Below are positions 15,743 through 39,300 of a stretch of 64,000 bases of DNA, one piece after another. Source of the DNA: Luidia sarsii (taxonomy: Eukaryota > Echinodermata > Asteroidea > Paxillosida > Luidiidae); contig OX465121.1 in the NCBI GenBank assembly GCA_949987565.1, positions 4,594,956 to 4,658,955 on the forward strand. Reading direction: 5' to 3'. The notes under the pieces were generated by a model, which saw nothing but the letters and a program-made list of their open reading frames with translations, was not told the origin of the DNA and made no database searches. The first letter of the stretch is position 1, and every line of letters begins with the position of its first letter. Both the position numbers and the translations under genes were made by a program.

Positions 15743-15761
15743 GTTGGCCAGTGCAAAAGGG
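15743..15761 (-). promoter_or_regulatory. RPL11 5' TOP-like leader
   Basis: Read on the minus strand, the bases just before the RPL11 ATG contain CCCTTTTG starting at 15761. A C followed by a run of pyrimidines at the cap site is the terminal oligopyrimidine signature by which ribosomal-protein mRNAs are controlled through mTOR/LARP1. The transcription start itself is inferred. Confidence 0.55.
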
Positions 15762-16094
15762 CCAACTGCATTGTGGGTAATCATCGTGATATTTTAGGCG
15801 TTTACAAAAACAAAGAAATGACTTCAGATTTATAGCTTTTTAGTTAATAATATAAAAATAAATGAACATTATCATATATATTATGCAATAAAATAATTTT
15901 ATATTAATCAGAAAAGATATAAAAATAGTTTTTTAATCATATTTTTTGTCACTTTGAAGAACTTAGATGATACGAGGCTGTCAAGTAAACACACACGATA
16001 TCCCGTTAGCAACCACATGCACTGACACTGGCGGTGTGAAATTTTTGACAGATTTTCCCCAAAGGTTCAAAAGTTCCTTTCGGATTTAACAAAA
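15762..16094. promoter_or_regulatory. Shared intergenic promoter region of RPL11 (-) and DRC1 (+)
   Basis: Only about 350 bp separate the two start codons, which face away from each other, so both promoters must lie here or overlap. The middle (about 15830-15950) is very A+T-rich. An imperfect RFX X-box lies near the DRC1 side at 16000-16013. No repeat element was seen inside the interval. Confidence 0.6.
16000..16013 (+). promoter_or_regulatory. Imperfect X-box (RFX site) upstream of DRC1
   Basis: ATCCCGTTAGCAAC fits the RYYNYY-N(1-3)-RRNRAC X-box with one mismatch; read in reverse it begins GTTGCT, the strong half-site. It lies about 80 bp before the DRC1 ATG, the usual place for RFX sites of ciliary genes. 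One partial match in 350 bp could be chance. Confidence 0.35.
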
Positions 16095-26558
<10,464 letters not shown>

Positions 26559-26742
26559 GAACGAGTCCGGTTACCAGACCAGGGAGGGGGAAGCTGAGGT
26601 CATTGGCCAATTTGGGAACCGTTGGATTGGGCTCAGGATCAGGCTTTGTGGGGTGGTATCGATCGTCCTCAAATCACAACAAGGCCCAAAAACTAACAGA
26701 ATCGCCGCACACACAAAAAACGAAAATGCATGCTGTGGTTGT

Positions 26743-27095
26743 ACAACTTGTGTGTGGTTCTGTAAAAAACCAGAGGATCTCTGGTTCTTTTCAGAACCGT
26801 ACATACAGTACTCACAAAAGAGAATTTTGCATATGTTTACCGCAAACCTATTACTTGTTCTGTTATTCTCACCTTGAAAACCTTCAGATCTCAAGTTGTG
26901 GTTGGTTACTCATTCTGAAAGTTTCTCCTGATGACGGCCAGAGCATACTGGCCTGGAACGTCGAGTTATCACTCAGGTTCTGTTCAGAACCAAACCTCTT
27001 CTTTAACAGACCTTATTATACATGGTGTCACCGCAAACCCTCATATATTGTTTCACCTACCATGCAAAGCCTTCAGTCTTGTTTATTGATTCTGA
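26743..27095. mobile_element. Hairpin element of the TTTGCGGTGACACCATGTA family inside the DRC1 3'UTR
   Basis: Contains GGTTCTTTTCAGAACCGTAC, GAGCATACTGGCC, GTTCTGTTCAGAACC and the right end CATGGTGTCACCGCAAACCC. If the DRC1 signal at 27551 is used, this sequence is transcribed and could fold in the mRNA. Confidence 0.6.
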
Positions 27096-27550
27096 AAGTT
27101 TTTGTAGTCTTGGTAATTAGGAAAGAGTATCAGGCATGGTTTTGGGGTTCCAGCAAGATTTGGAGCTTTTTAAGTAGCACCATGAAATTATCTAAAGGGC
27201 TAAATAAATGTCATGATGGGCTAATGAAGAAAACCACTCAAGATTGGAATCAATATTTATCTAAATCGCAGGCAAGAATTCTCCCCAAAAATGCTTCCTA
27301 AAAGTCTAGAAATGTCCCCATATTATCAGGAGATTTATTTGGTATTTAAATCTTATTCTTCCAGAGGTCCAGATGGAAGTACATGTATACTGAACTTGTA
27401 CGGGGAAAAAGAAATCCAATACTTCTGAAAGCAGAGATGTTACCATGTTGAGTTGAAGAGACAACCATTTTGATGTAGACAAACTTTTGTACATTTTAAA
27501 CAGCTTTGTCAAAGAATCTAACACCTTCCTGTAAATATGATAATATTTTC

Positions 27551-27556
27551 AATAAA
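27551..27556 (+). terminator. DRC1 polyadenylation signal
   Basis: AATAAA about 990 bp past the DRC1 stop and the first canonical signal there. The implied 3'UTR (26559 to about 27575) contains the GGTTTGCGGTGACACC-type hairpin element at about 26743-27095. Confidence 0.6.
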
Positions 27557-28707
27557 GTTTATGCAGTTTCCGTCCTCACTTAAAAAGTGTCTTTATTTTC
27601 TTTCTGTTTATTTTAAATTGATTTTTCTTCAAAAGAGGATTTGGTTTTAACCATACGGTTACCGCATGCGACATGAGTGCAGCACACTAGTTTCATCCAA
27701 GATGGCTCCGCCGAGCTGATTATCATTAAGTATGGACCCTCAACCTTTTTTTAATAAGGGGTCTTTTGAGACTAATTAACTGATATAATGAAGAATAAGT
27801 GAAACTTAAGACACTCTGGGAGTTCACTCTTCAATTTCGTGTGCAATTTGGAACATTATGGCTTTGAATGCCATTTGTGTCCATAATTATTTGGCTGTAG
27901 AAGTGGAGGGGTCCATCCTAAAACCCTTGCAGAAATTCGGCTTGTATTATTATGGCCACACATTTTGGAGGTGTACGTTTTTCTCTAGGGGTAATTAGCA
28001 ATACATCTAATTGGCTAAGGGCACAAAAAAGGGAAACGAAGGAAACTACAATATTCAGTGTAGCTACAATAACTGAGAAACTTTTGGGTGTGGAATAATG
28101 GGCTTTGAGAGCGAGCGTTTTCGTACAGTGTTCAATGGAGTTGGATTTAGTGTTCCGCAACCACATGGCCAGGCTAAACAGCGCCCTCAAGTTCAGAACG
28201 GAGACCAGCCATTGGCCGAGAGTTGTGCACGTAAAAATGGCGGCTCACACAAGAAGGTAAATGGCATTAATTGTAGTCTGTCCGCGGCATCAACACATTG
28301 CAGTGCCTTTTGCAACCAGTAAAGATATGTATAAAGTACAGCAGATATGTCTGCTTTCCTTACCTTGCCAAACCGAAACGTGGTCACACATCATTGCATT
28401 ACTCCCTCGGTCCAAATGACACGCGGTCTGCATGCATTTTACTGTGAACAGAAGTGCAGCGTTAACTCGTCAATACTCGTCAATACTCGTCAACACGCTT
28501 CAAAATCGCCAACTGAGGCGTAACAAGTTCGTCAGGCAGTCACTGCATCAGGCCTACAGTGCTCGTTCAAAGTCAAGCTCAGATACCCTTTGACTCCTTA
28601 GTGGGAATACTTGTTTGACAGGCTGGAGCTTCTTGCAGACAGACAATGTAATTTTCACCGCTACATCTCAGTTATACCATTCGAAAATTAAGATTTTGTA
28701 TAAGGGT

Positions 28708-28810
28708 TTGATAGCTCAGATGGTAAGAAGAGCGCTGGTACACAAAACCAGGGGGTCTTGGTTTCAAGTCCCGATCCTATACAATTTTCGTTGACACCTT
28801 TTTTTCTTCA
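28708..28810 (+). mobile_element. SINE family B copy
   Basis: TGATAGCTCAGATGGTAAGA (A-box region), AGCGCTGGTACACAAAACCA, GGTTTCAAGTCCCGATCC (B box), then an ATTTTCGTTGACACC tail. Extra bases in the D and variable regions argue against a working tRNA. Confidence 0.6.
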
Positions 28811-28986
28811 AATTACAGTTTGCTAAATGCAACACAGCCTGGCCATCCAAAGCTCTATGTAAATTTTATTTCATGCCAAGCAAGCTTAACCCACGTGCGA
28901 GTCCCAAGCAAAATAAACAGCAGCCAAAACAATCGCTTAACTGGTGTACCAGTTAACAAAAAAAATTACGCAGCTGTATTCTAAAC

Positions 28987-29116
28987 GGTCCGCTGGTACC
29001 ACGGAACGGGTCCGCTGGTACCACGGAATGGGTTCGCGGGTACCACGAAATGGGTCCGCGGGTACCACGGAATGGGTCCGCGGGTACCACGGAATGGGTC
29101 CGCGGGTACCACGGAA
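28987..29116. repeat. 22-bp minisatellite with GGTACC core, six copies
   Basis: Unit GGGTCCGCGGGTACCACGGA plus two bases; the GGTACC core repeats every 22 bp. It is strikingly G+C-rich in an A+T-rich surrounding. Confidence 0.88.
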
Positions 29117-30099
29117 CGAGTCTGACACCAACAGAAACACACAAAGAGTATTTGCACAAGCAGAGCAGAGACGTAAAACATTGCGCTTTTGTGTATGGCT
29201 TTTAATAGATAGAATAGGCTACGTGCTGTTAGCTTTACAATACGGCAACGGAAAAACAAAATCAACGGCCGAAGACATTATTTTTTGATCGCGTCGGATT
29301 ACCAACGGGAAACAGTGGAAAGCAAGCACAATTAACGAGTAAGGCGACAGCACAAGGTCGCGTGTTTTCTCGTGAGAGTTAGAGCGTAAAGAGCAGGTAA
29401 ATAATACCAACATAAATGTACATACATACAGTGCGGCAGGCACGGCGTACCAAATAAAATATACTTTACACTGGAACCTTCATCTCTGGTCTCCTTACAA
29501 ATAATACCAGCTCTTCGCAACACTATCAAGCAGATTGGTTAAATAAAAATACATATAAACACTTCAACAACATTAACTCGTCATTGGTTTTAGTTTGTAC
29601 AAAATAAAGGCATATTTTTCTTTTTCTTCTAGGAAATAAACTGCATTTGGAAATTTCTTCATATAATTTTTTTCTTTTCTTTATTTTCATGGGGTTTTTT
29701 TTTACAAAAAGATGTTTCGAACGGAAACAATGAATTATTTTGCAGACCAAGTCAGACAAAGTTTAGAGTGATCAGTTCTGTCAGTTCGATTCGCAATCCT
29801 GAATGATTGTTTTCTTTTTCTTTCCAAACGTCAAAAGACAAAAACAACCTTCGGGCACTCCAAGCAAAAGCAATTTCACCAAATTGAAGCTAGCTCCGAA
29901 ATCTTTTGCCACCTTCACCCTCTTTTTCTAAGCTTGTCGTCATACTCAGTCACAAAAAAATCACTCTGAATCATAAGCGAAATATACGACCACATAAAAT
30001 GCTGTGTAGGTTTGTGCTATAGTTAAGAGACCCCTATATATATTTATACCCCAAACGGAAGAAAATTAAACAAAACAGAACAAATTTAACCCAAACCAA

Positions 30100-30690
30100 C
30101 AAAATCAACTCAACAAACTGAATGGTACGTCAATGATAAAGCACAAATCAGGAACCAAACTAAACAAATGGAACGAAATGAAAAACGATTACTGACACAA
30201 GACAAACCAAAAGAACTGAAATGAAGCGAGAACACACGACAAGACGATGGGATGAGATGAGATAAGATGAAACGCAACAAAACAAGATGAGATGAGAAAA
30301 GACAAAACAATCCAAACATAACTAAACAAAATGCAACAACGTGAAACACAATGCAACAAAATACGACAAGATGTAAAAACAAAGTGAAACAAACCAACAA
30401 AGTGAAACAACAATGCAACAAAATATGACAAGATGTAAAAACAAAATGCAACAAAATGAAACACAACACAACAAAATACGAAAAGATGTAAAAAACAAAG
30501 TGAAACAAAACGCAACAAAGTGAAACAAAATGCAACAAATTCAAAAAAAATGCAACAAAATGAAAAAAATCAACAAAGTGAAACAAAATGCAACAAATGG
30601 AAACAAAATGCAACAAAGTGAAACAAAACGCAACAAAATTACACAAAATGGAACAAAATTGCAACAAAGTGAAACAATAAAAAGCAATGA
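30100..30690. repeat. A/C-rich low-complexity tract (ACAAARTGAAAC type)
   Basis: Variants of ACAAAATGCAACAAAGTGAA repeat with drift, and + strand T is rare. On the minus strand it yields Phe/Leu/His/Cys-rich frames without biological meaning. Confidence 0.8.
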
Positions 30691-31403
30691 ACCCCTCCCA
30701 CCCACATTCCTCAATTTACCCGCAAACGGAAACTTGCCAGAATACAGAAACAGGAAGCAACAAGACCTAAGAAGCGATGTGAACATGATAAGGCATTATA
30801 GTCTGCCTGGCTATACGCATTCACCAAGTACTGTTATCAATGTTTCTGGGGTAGACACGGTGTACAACATTACACAATTAACTGTATCTTAATGTACATA
30901 GGTGGTTGTTTTTTACATTATACCAAAGCTTGTTTGTGTATGTTTTGTTACGTCAACCGAGTAGGTCTGAGTTGATAACTGGAAGCACTGCTCCCAGATT
31001 AATTGTGAAACCAAACAATATACACACAATGTACACATCACTCTCAAATAGCAAAATAAATCTCCACATATTCTTCCACAGGAAGGTAAAAAGTCCAACT
31101 CACACAAAAAACGATTCTTATAAATCAAAATCATCCCTTGATTTTTTTTTAATTTGATTTATGCTGTGTTAAAAATATGCCCTGTCTTTCATAATCCTTT
31201 TTTCTTACCAAGGTTTTTGTGAATTCTCTAAACAGCTTCTTCTTTAATTTTTGTTCAAAGAATCCTTCCGTGTCATAGCCAAGAGCCCCACTCTGGAAAG
31301 GTCATGTTATGTTTGCTGCCACCAAGAGGCTCAAAGTGGTAAGTCCACTTTATCTGCTGCCCTCAAGAGGCACTAAATCATCATTCTGGTTTGTCTTTCT
31401 GCC

Positions 31404-31554
31404 GGTAGAGCCTAAAGGCGGCCAAGTAGAATGTCGTATGTCACAACTGAATATTCATGAGTTAATCTTCCAACTGACTGAAGTTAATATATGCTAAGGA
31501 GCCATGAACACATTTGACGTACGACATTCTACTTGGCCGCTTTTAGGGTCTACC
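31404..31554. mobile_element. MITE with ~40-bp inverted ends
   Basis: The left end GGTAGAGCCTAAAGGCGGCC... and the right end ...GGCCGCTTTTAGGGTCTACC are inverted copies, including AAGTAGAATGTCGTA against TACGACATTCTACTT. Total 151 bp, no coding capacity. Confidence 0.8.
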
Positions 31555-33364
31555 CTTCCACCACTGAGACAAAGGCCGCGTCCAAAGTCATTGGCTACGG
31601 CGAGAAATGGCACATGAATCTATGTGGGTTAATACTGCAGACGCTGTAGGCTTGTGGCTCCCATAGACTCGTGTACAAATCAAAACCACAGCACTTGGCT
31701 TCTGACAGGCCCGGACAGACACCAAGGTTTTAACAACAGCTGAAAAAAAAAACTGGACAAAATCATTGTATGGCGTGTGGTGAGCATCACCACGTACAAC
31801 TGACCGTCCTCACCAACGTCTGCTAGGAATGTTTACACCTCAAACATCCACAGCCGTTTAATGTCAACCACAAACTCAGACAATCACACCTTGCACCAAA
31901 ATTAACTTACCACACAAAGGGACAAGGTACTTCATAGGACATCCCAAAACATTGTACATGAAGTTTGCATGTTCAAACAAAGTGCACTTTTTGTGGACAT
32001 GCCGTCAAACTTGGAATTGGACTTGAAACCAGACAGACAATCAATTGCCAGGTGAATATACATTTCCTTTCTTTAGTTTCAAGTGGGGACGATTTTTGAT
32101 CGACATGATGGTTTAAAGTAACATACAAAAAAAATGTTGCAAAATGCTTTACTGACTCGCACGACCGAAATCCAAATGTCTGTAGGTAGAGCAAGGGGTT
32201 AGTGTGGGATGAAGTCCAAAGACGTGGAAGAATTTTTTTGGGGGGCCAGGGGTGGACTCCACAAAGCCTTACGATCCATTGCAACTCAACTTACGATGGA
32301 TGACCCATCGTAAGCTGCGATTACTCATTATAGTTTTCGTGCGTCGCTTATCGTTGCAATGACCTCGGTGAAGCAAAGAGCAAGGAAATCGCTGGCCATC
32401 TTGCGGGGGAAATGGAGGCTATCTTCAAGTACTGAATAATCCGCATATCAATGCTCCAAATAAAGTGCTCCAGCATTTCTGGTTTCCATGGTTTCAATCC
32501 AGAGGATGAGATGAGCGTCGGCTGAATTGGGAATGAATGGTCTGAGCAAGAGACTTGTCAGCTTTCAACATTTCAATCAGACATCCGATTAAGCCGTAGC
32601 ATATCACTTAAAGGTATACACACTTTTCGTGTAAGCATTTTTTTTTTTAACCGACGTACAAAAAAACATTCAAATCTAGTACAGTATTGTCAGGATTTCC
32701 CCTGCAGAAATCATCTTACAGTGCCGATGGTTTACAAAAGAAATACAAAATAATTAGTTTAAAATCAATTAGCACTAACGAATGATAGGATTACCTTCAA
32801 AAGGTAGGTCTGCGACCGATTCGAACGCAAGGCATTGAGGTTGATTGGCGACAAAAAACGCACTGGATTCGCTATTGGAAAAACAAAAAAATTATACCAA
32901 GCCAAAGTACTATCACCTTGTTTGGATTCGGGTGTTCCAAAACTATCAAAGCAACAACAAAAACCTAAAACAGAGACCACTTTTAAAGACAGTGTTTGTC
33001 TCAGAAGACTTTGAGCCAGCACAAAGTGAAACAGTGAGTCTGGACCAAAAGGAAGTTTACGGAACGTAGCTACAGATTTTTACTAATTCGCGCATGGCAG
33101 CGTGGAGCTAATAGAGCTAATATGATTGAGAGTTGATTGGTGGATTTTTTGGTTTTTCATCTTTAATTACGTAAAAGAATATCTTTTCCCACTGTGCTAT
33201 TATAGGGCTTGTGGTGAGTTCCATCTTCACCACTTCTGAGAATCAAAAAAGGTCGTTGACACCTGGCCACCAAGCCAGTGTCCCGATTGAAGAACCAGGA
33301 AAAAAAGAAGAAGGGCTAAGCCAGAAAGCCCAGCGGGTTTTTTCCTAATTTAAAAAAAAAATTC

Positions 33365-36300
33365 TCATAAATCGGTGGATCGGACGCCGAGACTACTGAG
33401 GGAGGTGGAGAGGTCTGCGCGCCAGCCTCTGTCGCCCTCTCTTGATGAGAGGAGCGAGCGCGGACGGTCCGTCTCCACCTCCGGCAGGGAGACAGGGAGC
33501 TGACACTCCCCGATCTGGAGCAGATGGGCAGAGGAGGAGGCAGGGGCGGAAGCAGGGGCAGAGGAGGGCGAAGACGACGACAGCTGCAAGGCGGCCTCAC
33601 AGGGGTCCGTCATCAAGCCCTGCCCTTTGCCCCGCCCTGTCTCCCCGGGTGTGGCCGGTCCAGCAGGCGTGGCGGCCTGTTTGGCTGGTGTGGTCAGTCC
33701 CAGGGGCGCGGTCACTGCCGCGACGGGCGCGGTCGCCGTCGCAGCGGGCGTGGCCGCCAGCTCTGCGGGTGTGGTGCTGTCCAGCGTGGAGGAGGAGCCG
33801 CACTCCAGCTGGCCGCTGTCGCTGTCGGCCAGGGCGGCGCTCAACTCCGAGTTGATGGACTCGTTCAGGCTGATGTCGTCGCGGCATGTCGCAGCGGCAC
33901 CACCGCCGACAGACGAGGGCGCCTCGGCGATCCGCTCGCTGATCTTGACGCTGTTCTTCTTCCCCGTGCGGCCTGCCCTACTTTTGGCGGCGGCCTTGCG
34001 CAGGGCACTCACTGGATTGCTGCTGCTGCTGCTGCCGCTGGCAGCAACGCTGCTCTTCAGCTCCCAGACGTCCTCCACGGCCGGGCCCGCCGCTGCTGCC
34101 CGGTGTGTAGCAGGTGTGCAGTGCAGCAGGTGGCTGTGCTCAGTGCTGCTGCTGCTGCTGCTGCTGCTAAGCCGTGTCTTGTAGGCTGGCCGCTCAATGT
34201 CCACCTGCACCTCCAGGGGGTCCCGTCTTAAAGACGTACTCTCTGGAAACGAAACAAAATGAAAGAATTGAGTCGAGTGCATTTTAACATGAGACCCTAT
34301 GGGATTGGCAGTTGGGTTTGGGATTGGCAGTTGGTTTGGGATTGGCAGTTGGGCTTGGGATTGGCAGTTGGGCTTGGGATTGGCAGTTGGGCTTGGGATT
34401 GGCAGTTGGGCTTGGGATTGGCAGTTGGGCTTGGGATTGGCAGTTGGGCTTGGGATTGGCAGTTGGGCTTGGGATTGGCAGTTGGGCTTGGGATTGGCAG
34501 TTGGGCTTGGGATTGGCAGTTGGGCTTGGGATTGGCAGTTGGGCTTGGGATTGGCAGTTGGGCTTGGGATTGGCAGTTGGGTTGGGATTGGCAGTTGGGC
34601 TTGGGATTGGCAGTTGGGTTGGGATTGGCAGTTGGGCTTGGGATTGGCAGTTGGGCTTGGGATTGGCAGTTGGGCTTGGGATTGGCAGATGGGTTGGGAT
34701 TGGCAGTTGGGTATTCCCGGTCTCACCTCTGTCCACTTGCAGGGAACCAGTGATGGCTGCTACGATGCAGTTGTCGCACAGGTTGATGGAGGCAGTCTCA
34801 CTGCTAAGGCTGGAGGCCTGGTTGCTGTTTACCACCTCGGCATGCACGTCCAACCTGGGGGGGTGAGGAAGGGAGGTCATGAGGTCAGGAGGTCACAGGC
34901 CATAGGTCACAGGTCATATGGATTGTATTCCACGGCACGGGTCACAGAGTTCACACTCATCCGAAATGTAAGTAGTGATTGTATTAAAGCAAAGGTTACA
35001 AGGGGTCAGAGGTCACAAAAAGGGTCAGCAGTCCGGGATATCGCACCAGACACTGCGGTCGCTTACCGGTTAGAGTGGAGTACCAGCGGTCCCACCCCGC
35101 CGCTGCCCGACAGGCTACCAGTGAGACTGGCACCTGCGATGGCCCGTGTGCTGTCGTTGTCATCGCCAAGCACGCCGGCCACCTCCAGGTGGCTGGTGCT
35201 CTCACGGTTCATGGACACCTCTCCAATGCTGGCATTGACCACGGCACTGTTCACATCTGGGTTGATGTCTGCGTGGAAAATTGATTGAAGGGGGGGGGGG
35301 AGGAGATAAGTAAGTTATACCAGTGTCTACAGCTAGGTTGATGTCTAGGAGGGTACCGGTAATTTGGTAGGGAGAATGAAAGTAAGTTATACCGTCTGGG
35401 TAGATGTTTACATGGTAATTAGGAGGGCATGAAAATAAGTTATGCCAACATCTGGGTTGGTGCCTAGGTGGATAATCAGGTGGGGGAATAAAAGTAAGTT
35501 ATGCCGCAACGCACATCTGATGTCTACTGTACATGGTAACAGGGGGGGGGGGTGAAAGTAAGTTATGCCAATCTTAATGTTTTGCAAATCAATTGCACAG
35601 AATGCGGAAAGGAGAGGGTTGAGGTGCGGTGTCTTTACCCGATGTGTTGCCGGGGGTGATCAGGCCGACGTCGTTTTCGTCCTGGAAGTCGATGCGCACG
35701 CCTCCCCGGTCACTGGTGGTCACGCCGCAGCCACCGCTACGACAGAGAGAGATAGGCACCACGCCGTAGACATACGCCAGGAGGATGGGTACTCCGATAC
35801 CTGCAGCGAGAAAACCAACAACCACAGGTTTGAATGGGGGGAGCTGGGGTACCAGACCAACAAAGGGACCTTTCTGGGGTTTTTTAATTTAATTTTTTTT
35901 TATTAATGCAGATTCGCCCACAACGAGGCTATACATGTAATTGTATAAAGTCAATTGATTGTAACTGTCAATATACCCTACAAGTGGATTTTGGCTTTGG
36001 GTTTCAAAGTAAAAAGTCTGCTTTGAATATGAAACCATTTTGACATTGATGAAAAACCACAGCCTTTAATTCCCAGGTTTGGGATGGCAAAGATGAAGAC
36101 TGAGTCAAAGCTAACCTTTGGAATGATGCTGGACATTGTCAGCCTTGGCTGGCAGTCTACCATCAAAGCGATCAAGGCATACATGTATGCCTTGCTTCAG
36201 ACTGGTCACCCCTCCCAGTTCTATTTGTCAGCCTTGGCTGGCAGTCTACCACCAATAGGGATGGGGGCTCATGCCTTGCTTCAGACAAGTCAACCCTCCC

Positions 36301-39300
36301 AGTTCTATTTGTCAGCCTTGGCTGGTAGTCTACCACCATTGGAGATGGAGGTTTGTGCCTTGTTCTATGTTCTATTCTCAGTTCTATGTGTTAGGGATGG
36401 AGGCTTAAGTTATAGAGCCAATGTGCTGTACTATTTTACTTACCCACTGTAAGTGCAGCTATAACCGGCGATACGAGAACCGACATGGACACACTGCCGG
36501 CTATAGCTAGGTTGCGTCGGTGACGGGAAGAACTGGAGTACTTACTGTGGACCTACAGATAATTTATAAGAAAAATAGACAACCATGTAATGTAAACTAA
36601 TGCGACGGGTCGGATATCTTCAGGCGTCTATGACATGTCTCACCTTTGACTCTGGCTATTGCTTTGGCTGAATGTCTGGTATACAGTTTATTGTACAAGT
36701 ACATTACTATACACCAACATGACCAACCTCTAATTTAATACAGTAGGAGCTTTCAACTAGGGAAATATGCATAGTGTATGTATACTGTACATTGTACATG
36801 TACAGTACATGTACACTACATACAATGTACATGTGTGGTTATCTACATGTACATGTACAGTACTTGTACAAACACTGTATACACGTTTGTAACTTTGTAC
36901 ATGTACATGTACTGTAGGTAAACTACATGACAATTTCAATTGTCTTTAACATGACCAATGCTGACACAAGGATGTAGGGACGTTCACAATCACATGATGT
37001 ACACATGGAATGGGTGGCACAGGATGCACACAGTTTGTGCTGCTCTTATGCACATCATGTATACCGGTACATGTACGTGTATACATGTACATGTACTGTA
37101 CATGTTCACACAATAATAATTATACACTACAGTACATGTACATTATGTATTGTACATGTACATGTACATGTACATGTACAGTACAAAAAGTCAAAATGCG
37201 TACGGAAGTAAAATTCAACCATCGTTTCGGTTGAATTTCCCATTTTCTAAGTCCAGCGGAAATACGGCTTAACTCAGCTGTGACCTGGTGTCTGCGTATA
37301 TTCTCAACAAATACATGCACGTTAAAACTGTCATAATTTCTAATGATGATATATCTAAAAGGTAATCGTTCAGGTTGACCCAAAAGATGAATGCAGTAAA
37401 AATGAAATGAGAATTGAGATTGTTCATCGCACTTGCGTCAATGCAAATGTAATTGGCAGACAACATCCTTGGGGCAAATAGAGTGTAATATTTCATGCGC
37501 ACGGCCGAACAGACATGACAAAGCGCACCATAAGGAAAACCCGATAGTCAAGATGCAGTAGTAACACTGATATGAGAAAAGACCGCTACGTCATGTACGG
37601 CAGACAACTGTCTCGATGTGACCAAAAACACTTGTCAAAAAAAACCACACAAAAAACACGAATGCCTATTCTAAGGCCCTGATTTGTATAAAAAAAAAAA
37701 TTACAAAAAAAAAAAAATTGCACCTGACCACAAAATAACACAAATCCCACCATGATCATAGCATTTTAAAAAGGCATAAACAAGTCCCCATCTAGGAAAG
37801 GTACACAAGCTCATTAGAACCAGGAAGGAGAAGGAGTAGGTTTGCAGTGACTGACACCATGCAAAAATCTCTTTTGTGAGTATGTGTGGTTCTTAAAAGA
37901 ACCGTAGGAACTCAACGTTTCGAACAGTGTATTCTGTTTGTCTTCAGGAGACTGAAGAGCATGCATGTACTGTTCGAAACTTTGAGTTCCTCTGGTTCTT
38001 TTCAGAACCACACATACTCACAAAAGCGAACTTTACATGGTGTCACTGCAAACCTACTCCTTCTGCTATTCCCACCATGAAAACTTTCAAAAAGGAAGGA
38101 ATTAATTAAAAAAGGAAGGAGAAAATAATTTTAAAACTGAGCTAACAATTCCACTTTGCGGAGTCGTTATTCTGGCAAGGACAAAATTCCTGACGCAAAT
38201 ACAAAAAAATAGAAGAAAGAACACAAATGACGGCAACGTGGATGGCAGCAAATGGCCGAACAACATCCATCTTTCAACCCTCTCCCCTCCCCCCCCAGAA
38301 AGAGGAAAGACCTTTGTCTTGAAGATATCTTGTGAAAGGCGACACCCCACCAAGTATCAAATGACAGTCTTCATCAGTGAGAGAAAGAGAGAAGCCAATT
38401 GCATTGAACCAATGCTGCAAGTCTTGAAAAAGAAGGTAAATATAAAGTACACATATCCAAAATAAGATACCCTGATTTATTTTTTATTTTTTTTTCTCGT
38501 CAATTCCATTTCGCTCTGTCTTTAAGAAACTCCTTTTCTGTTTGTCTGTCTATTCCTCTCTCTTTATTTTCACTCACTTTCTGTCGATTTGTTATAAACT
38601 GGTTGTACGAGTCTTGGATTTCGAACATCATTCTTCTACATTGTTCTAGGCTCTAGAATTAGTCAACGTAAATACGTACACTAACGATATTTGCATACAG
38701 ACATGACAGAAATCAAGCATGTGATTTACACAGGCGAAGCAAAAACAGCAACAGCAGCGAAAGAGCAGTGATAAAACCAGCAACAAAAGAAACCTTAGCA
38801 TTTAGCAACAGCAGCAGCAACAGCAGCAATTTTGTTTTTAAACAACCAAAAGACAATAACGACAACTTCAGGACCAAAATGACTAAATTCTGATACCCTG
38901 CTGCCAGCTCATAATAAATGCGAATGCAAATGACAAAAACCCAAACAACCTCCGCCCCACATAAAAAAACACGCCAACCCCCCCCCACATAATGGTAATT
39001 AATAAACTGAGGCTCAGGGCAGATGTACCAGTATGACAGCTCTCCGAAATGCACTGCACGTAACCAAGGGCAACAGAAAGCCTCTGACAAAGTGCGCAAC
39101 CTACAATGTACCCCAGCCCTCTACTTCCCCACTCCCAATGTGTCGTGCGTCAATTCCCCAAATTAATCCCCACCCCAAGCACATTTACCCGGTACGTACA
39201 ATGTACATGTACATGTATTCCAATAGTCTGATAGTCTCACTACCCCACCACAACCTCCAACTGCCATACATCATGTACATGTGCAAAAATGCAATCTACA

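Larger units (their letters stand above)
27575..33364. other. Gene-free interval between convergent DRC1 and RNF19
   Basis: No coding exon recognised. Contents: SINE B at 28708, 22-bp minisatellite at 28987-29116, A/C-rich tract at 30100-30690, inverted-repeat element at 31404-31554, and a GATGGATTTCACAAAGC-type inverted repeat near 32250-32350. The RNF19 3'UTR must start here on the minus strand; its end could not be placed. Confidence 0.5.

Noticed and set aside
30110..30667. 185-codon Phe/Leu/Cys-rich minus-strand frame resembling a membrane protein
   Set aside because: It is the complement of the A/C-rich low-complexity tract; other frames look the same and no conserved motif is present.
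33365..34726. 453-codon minus-strand open frame, with even longer + strand frames through the same place
   Set aside because: The first part is the 19-bp tandem array in an intron; only 33365-34242 is RNF19 coding sequence, as the splice sites and phase show.
38713..39099. 128-codon minus-strand frame with a poly-Leu run
   Set aside because: The Leu run comes from an AGCAACAGC-type repeat in an RNF19 intron; no family resemblance and no splice logic.
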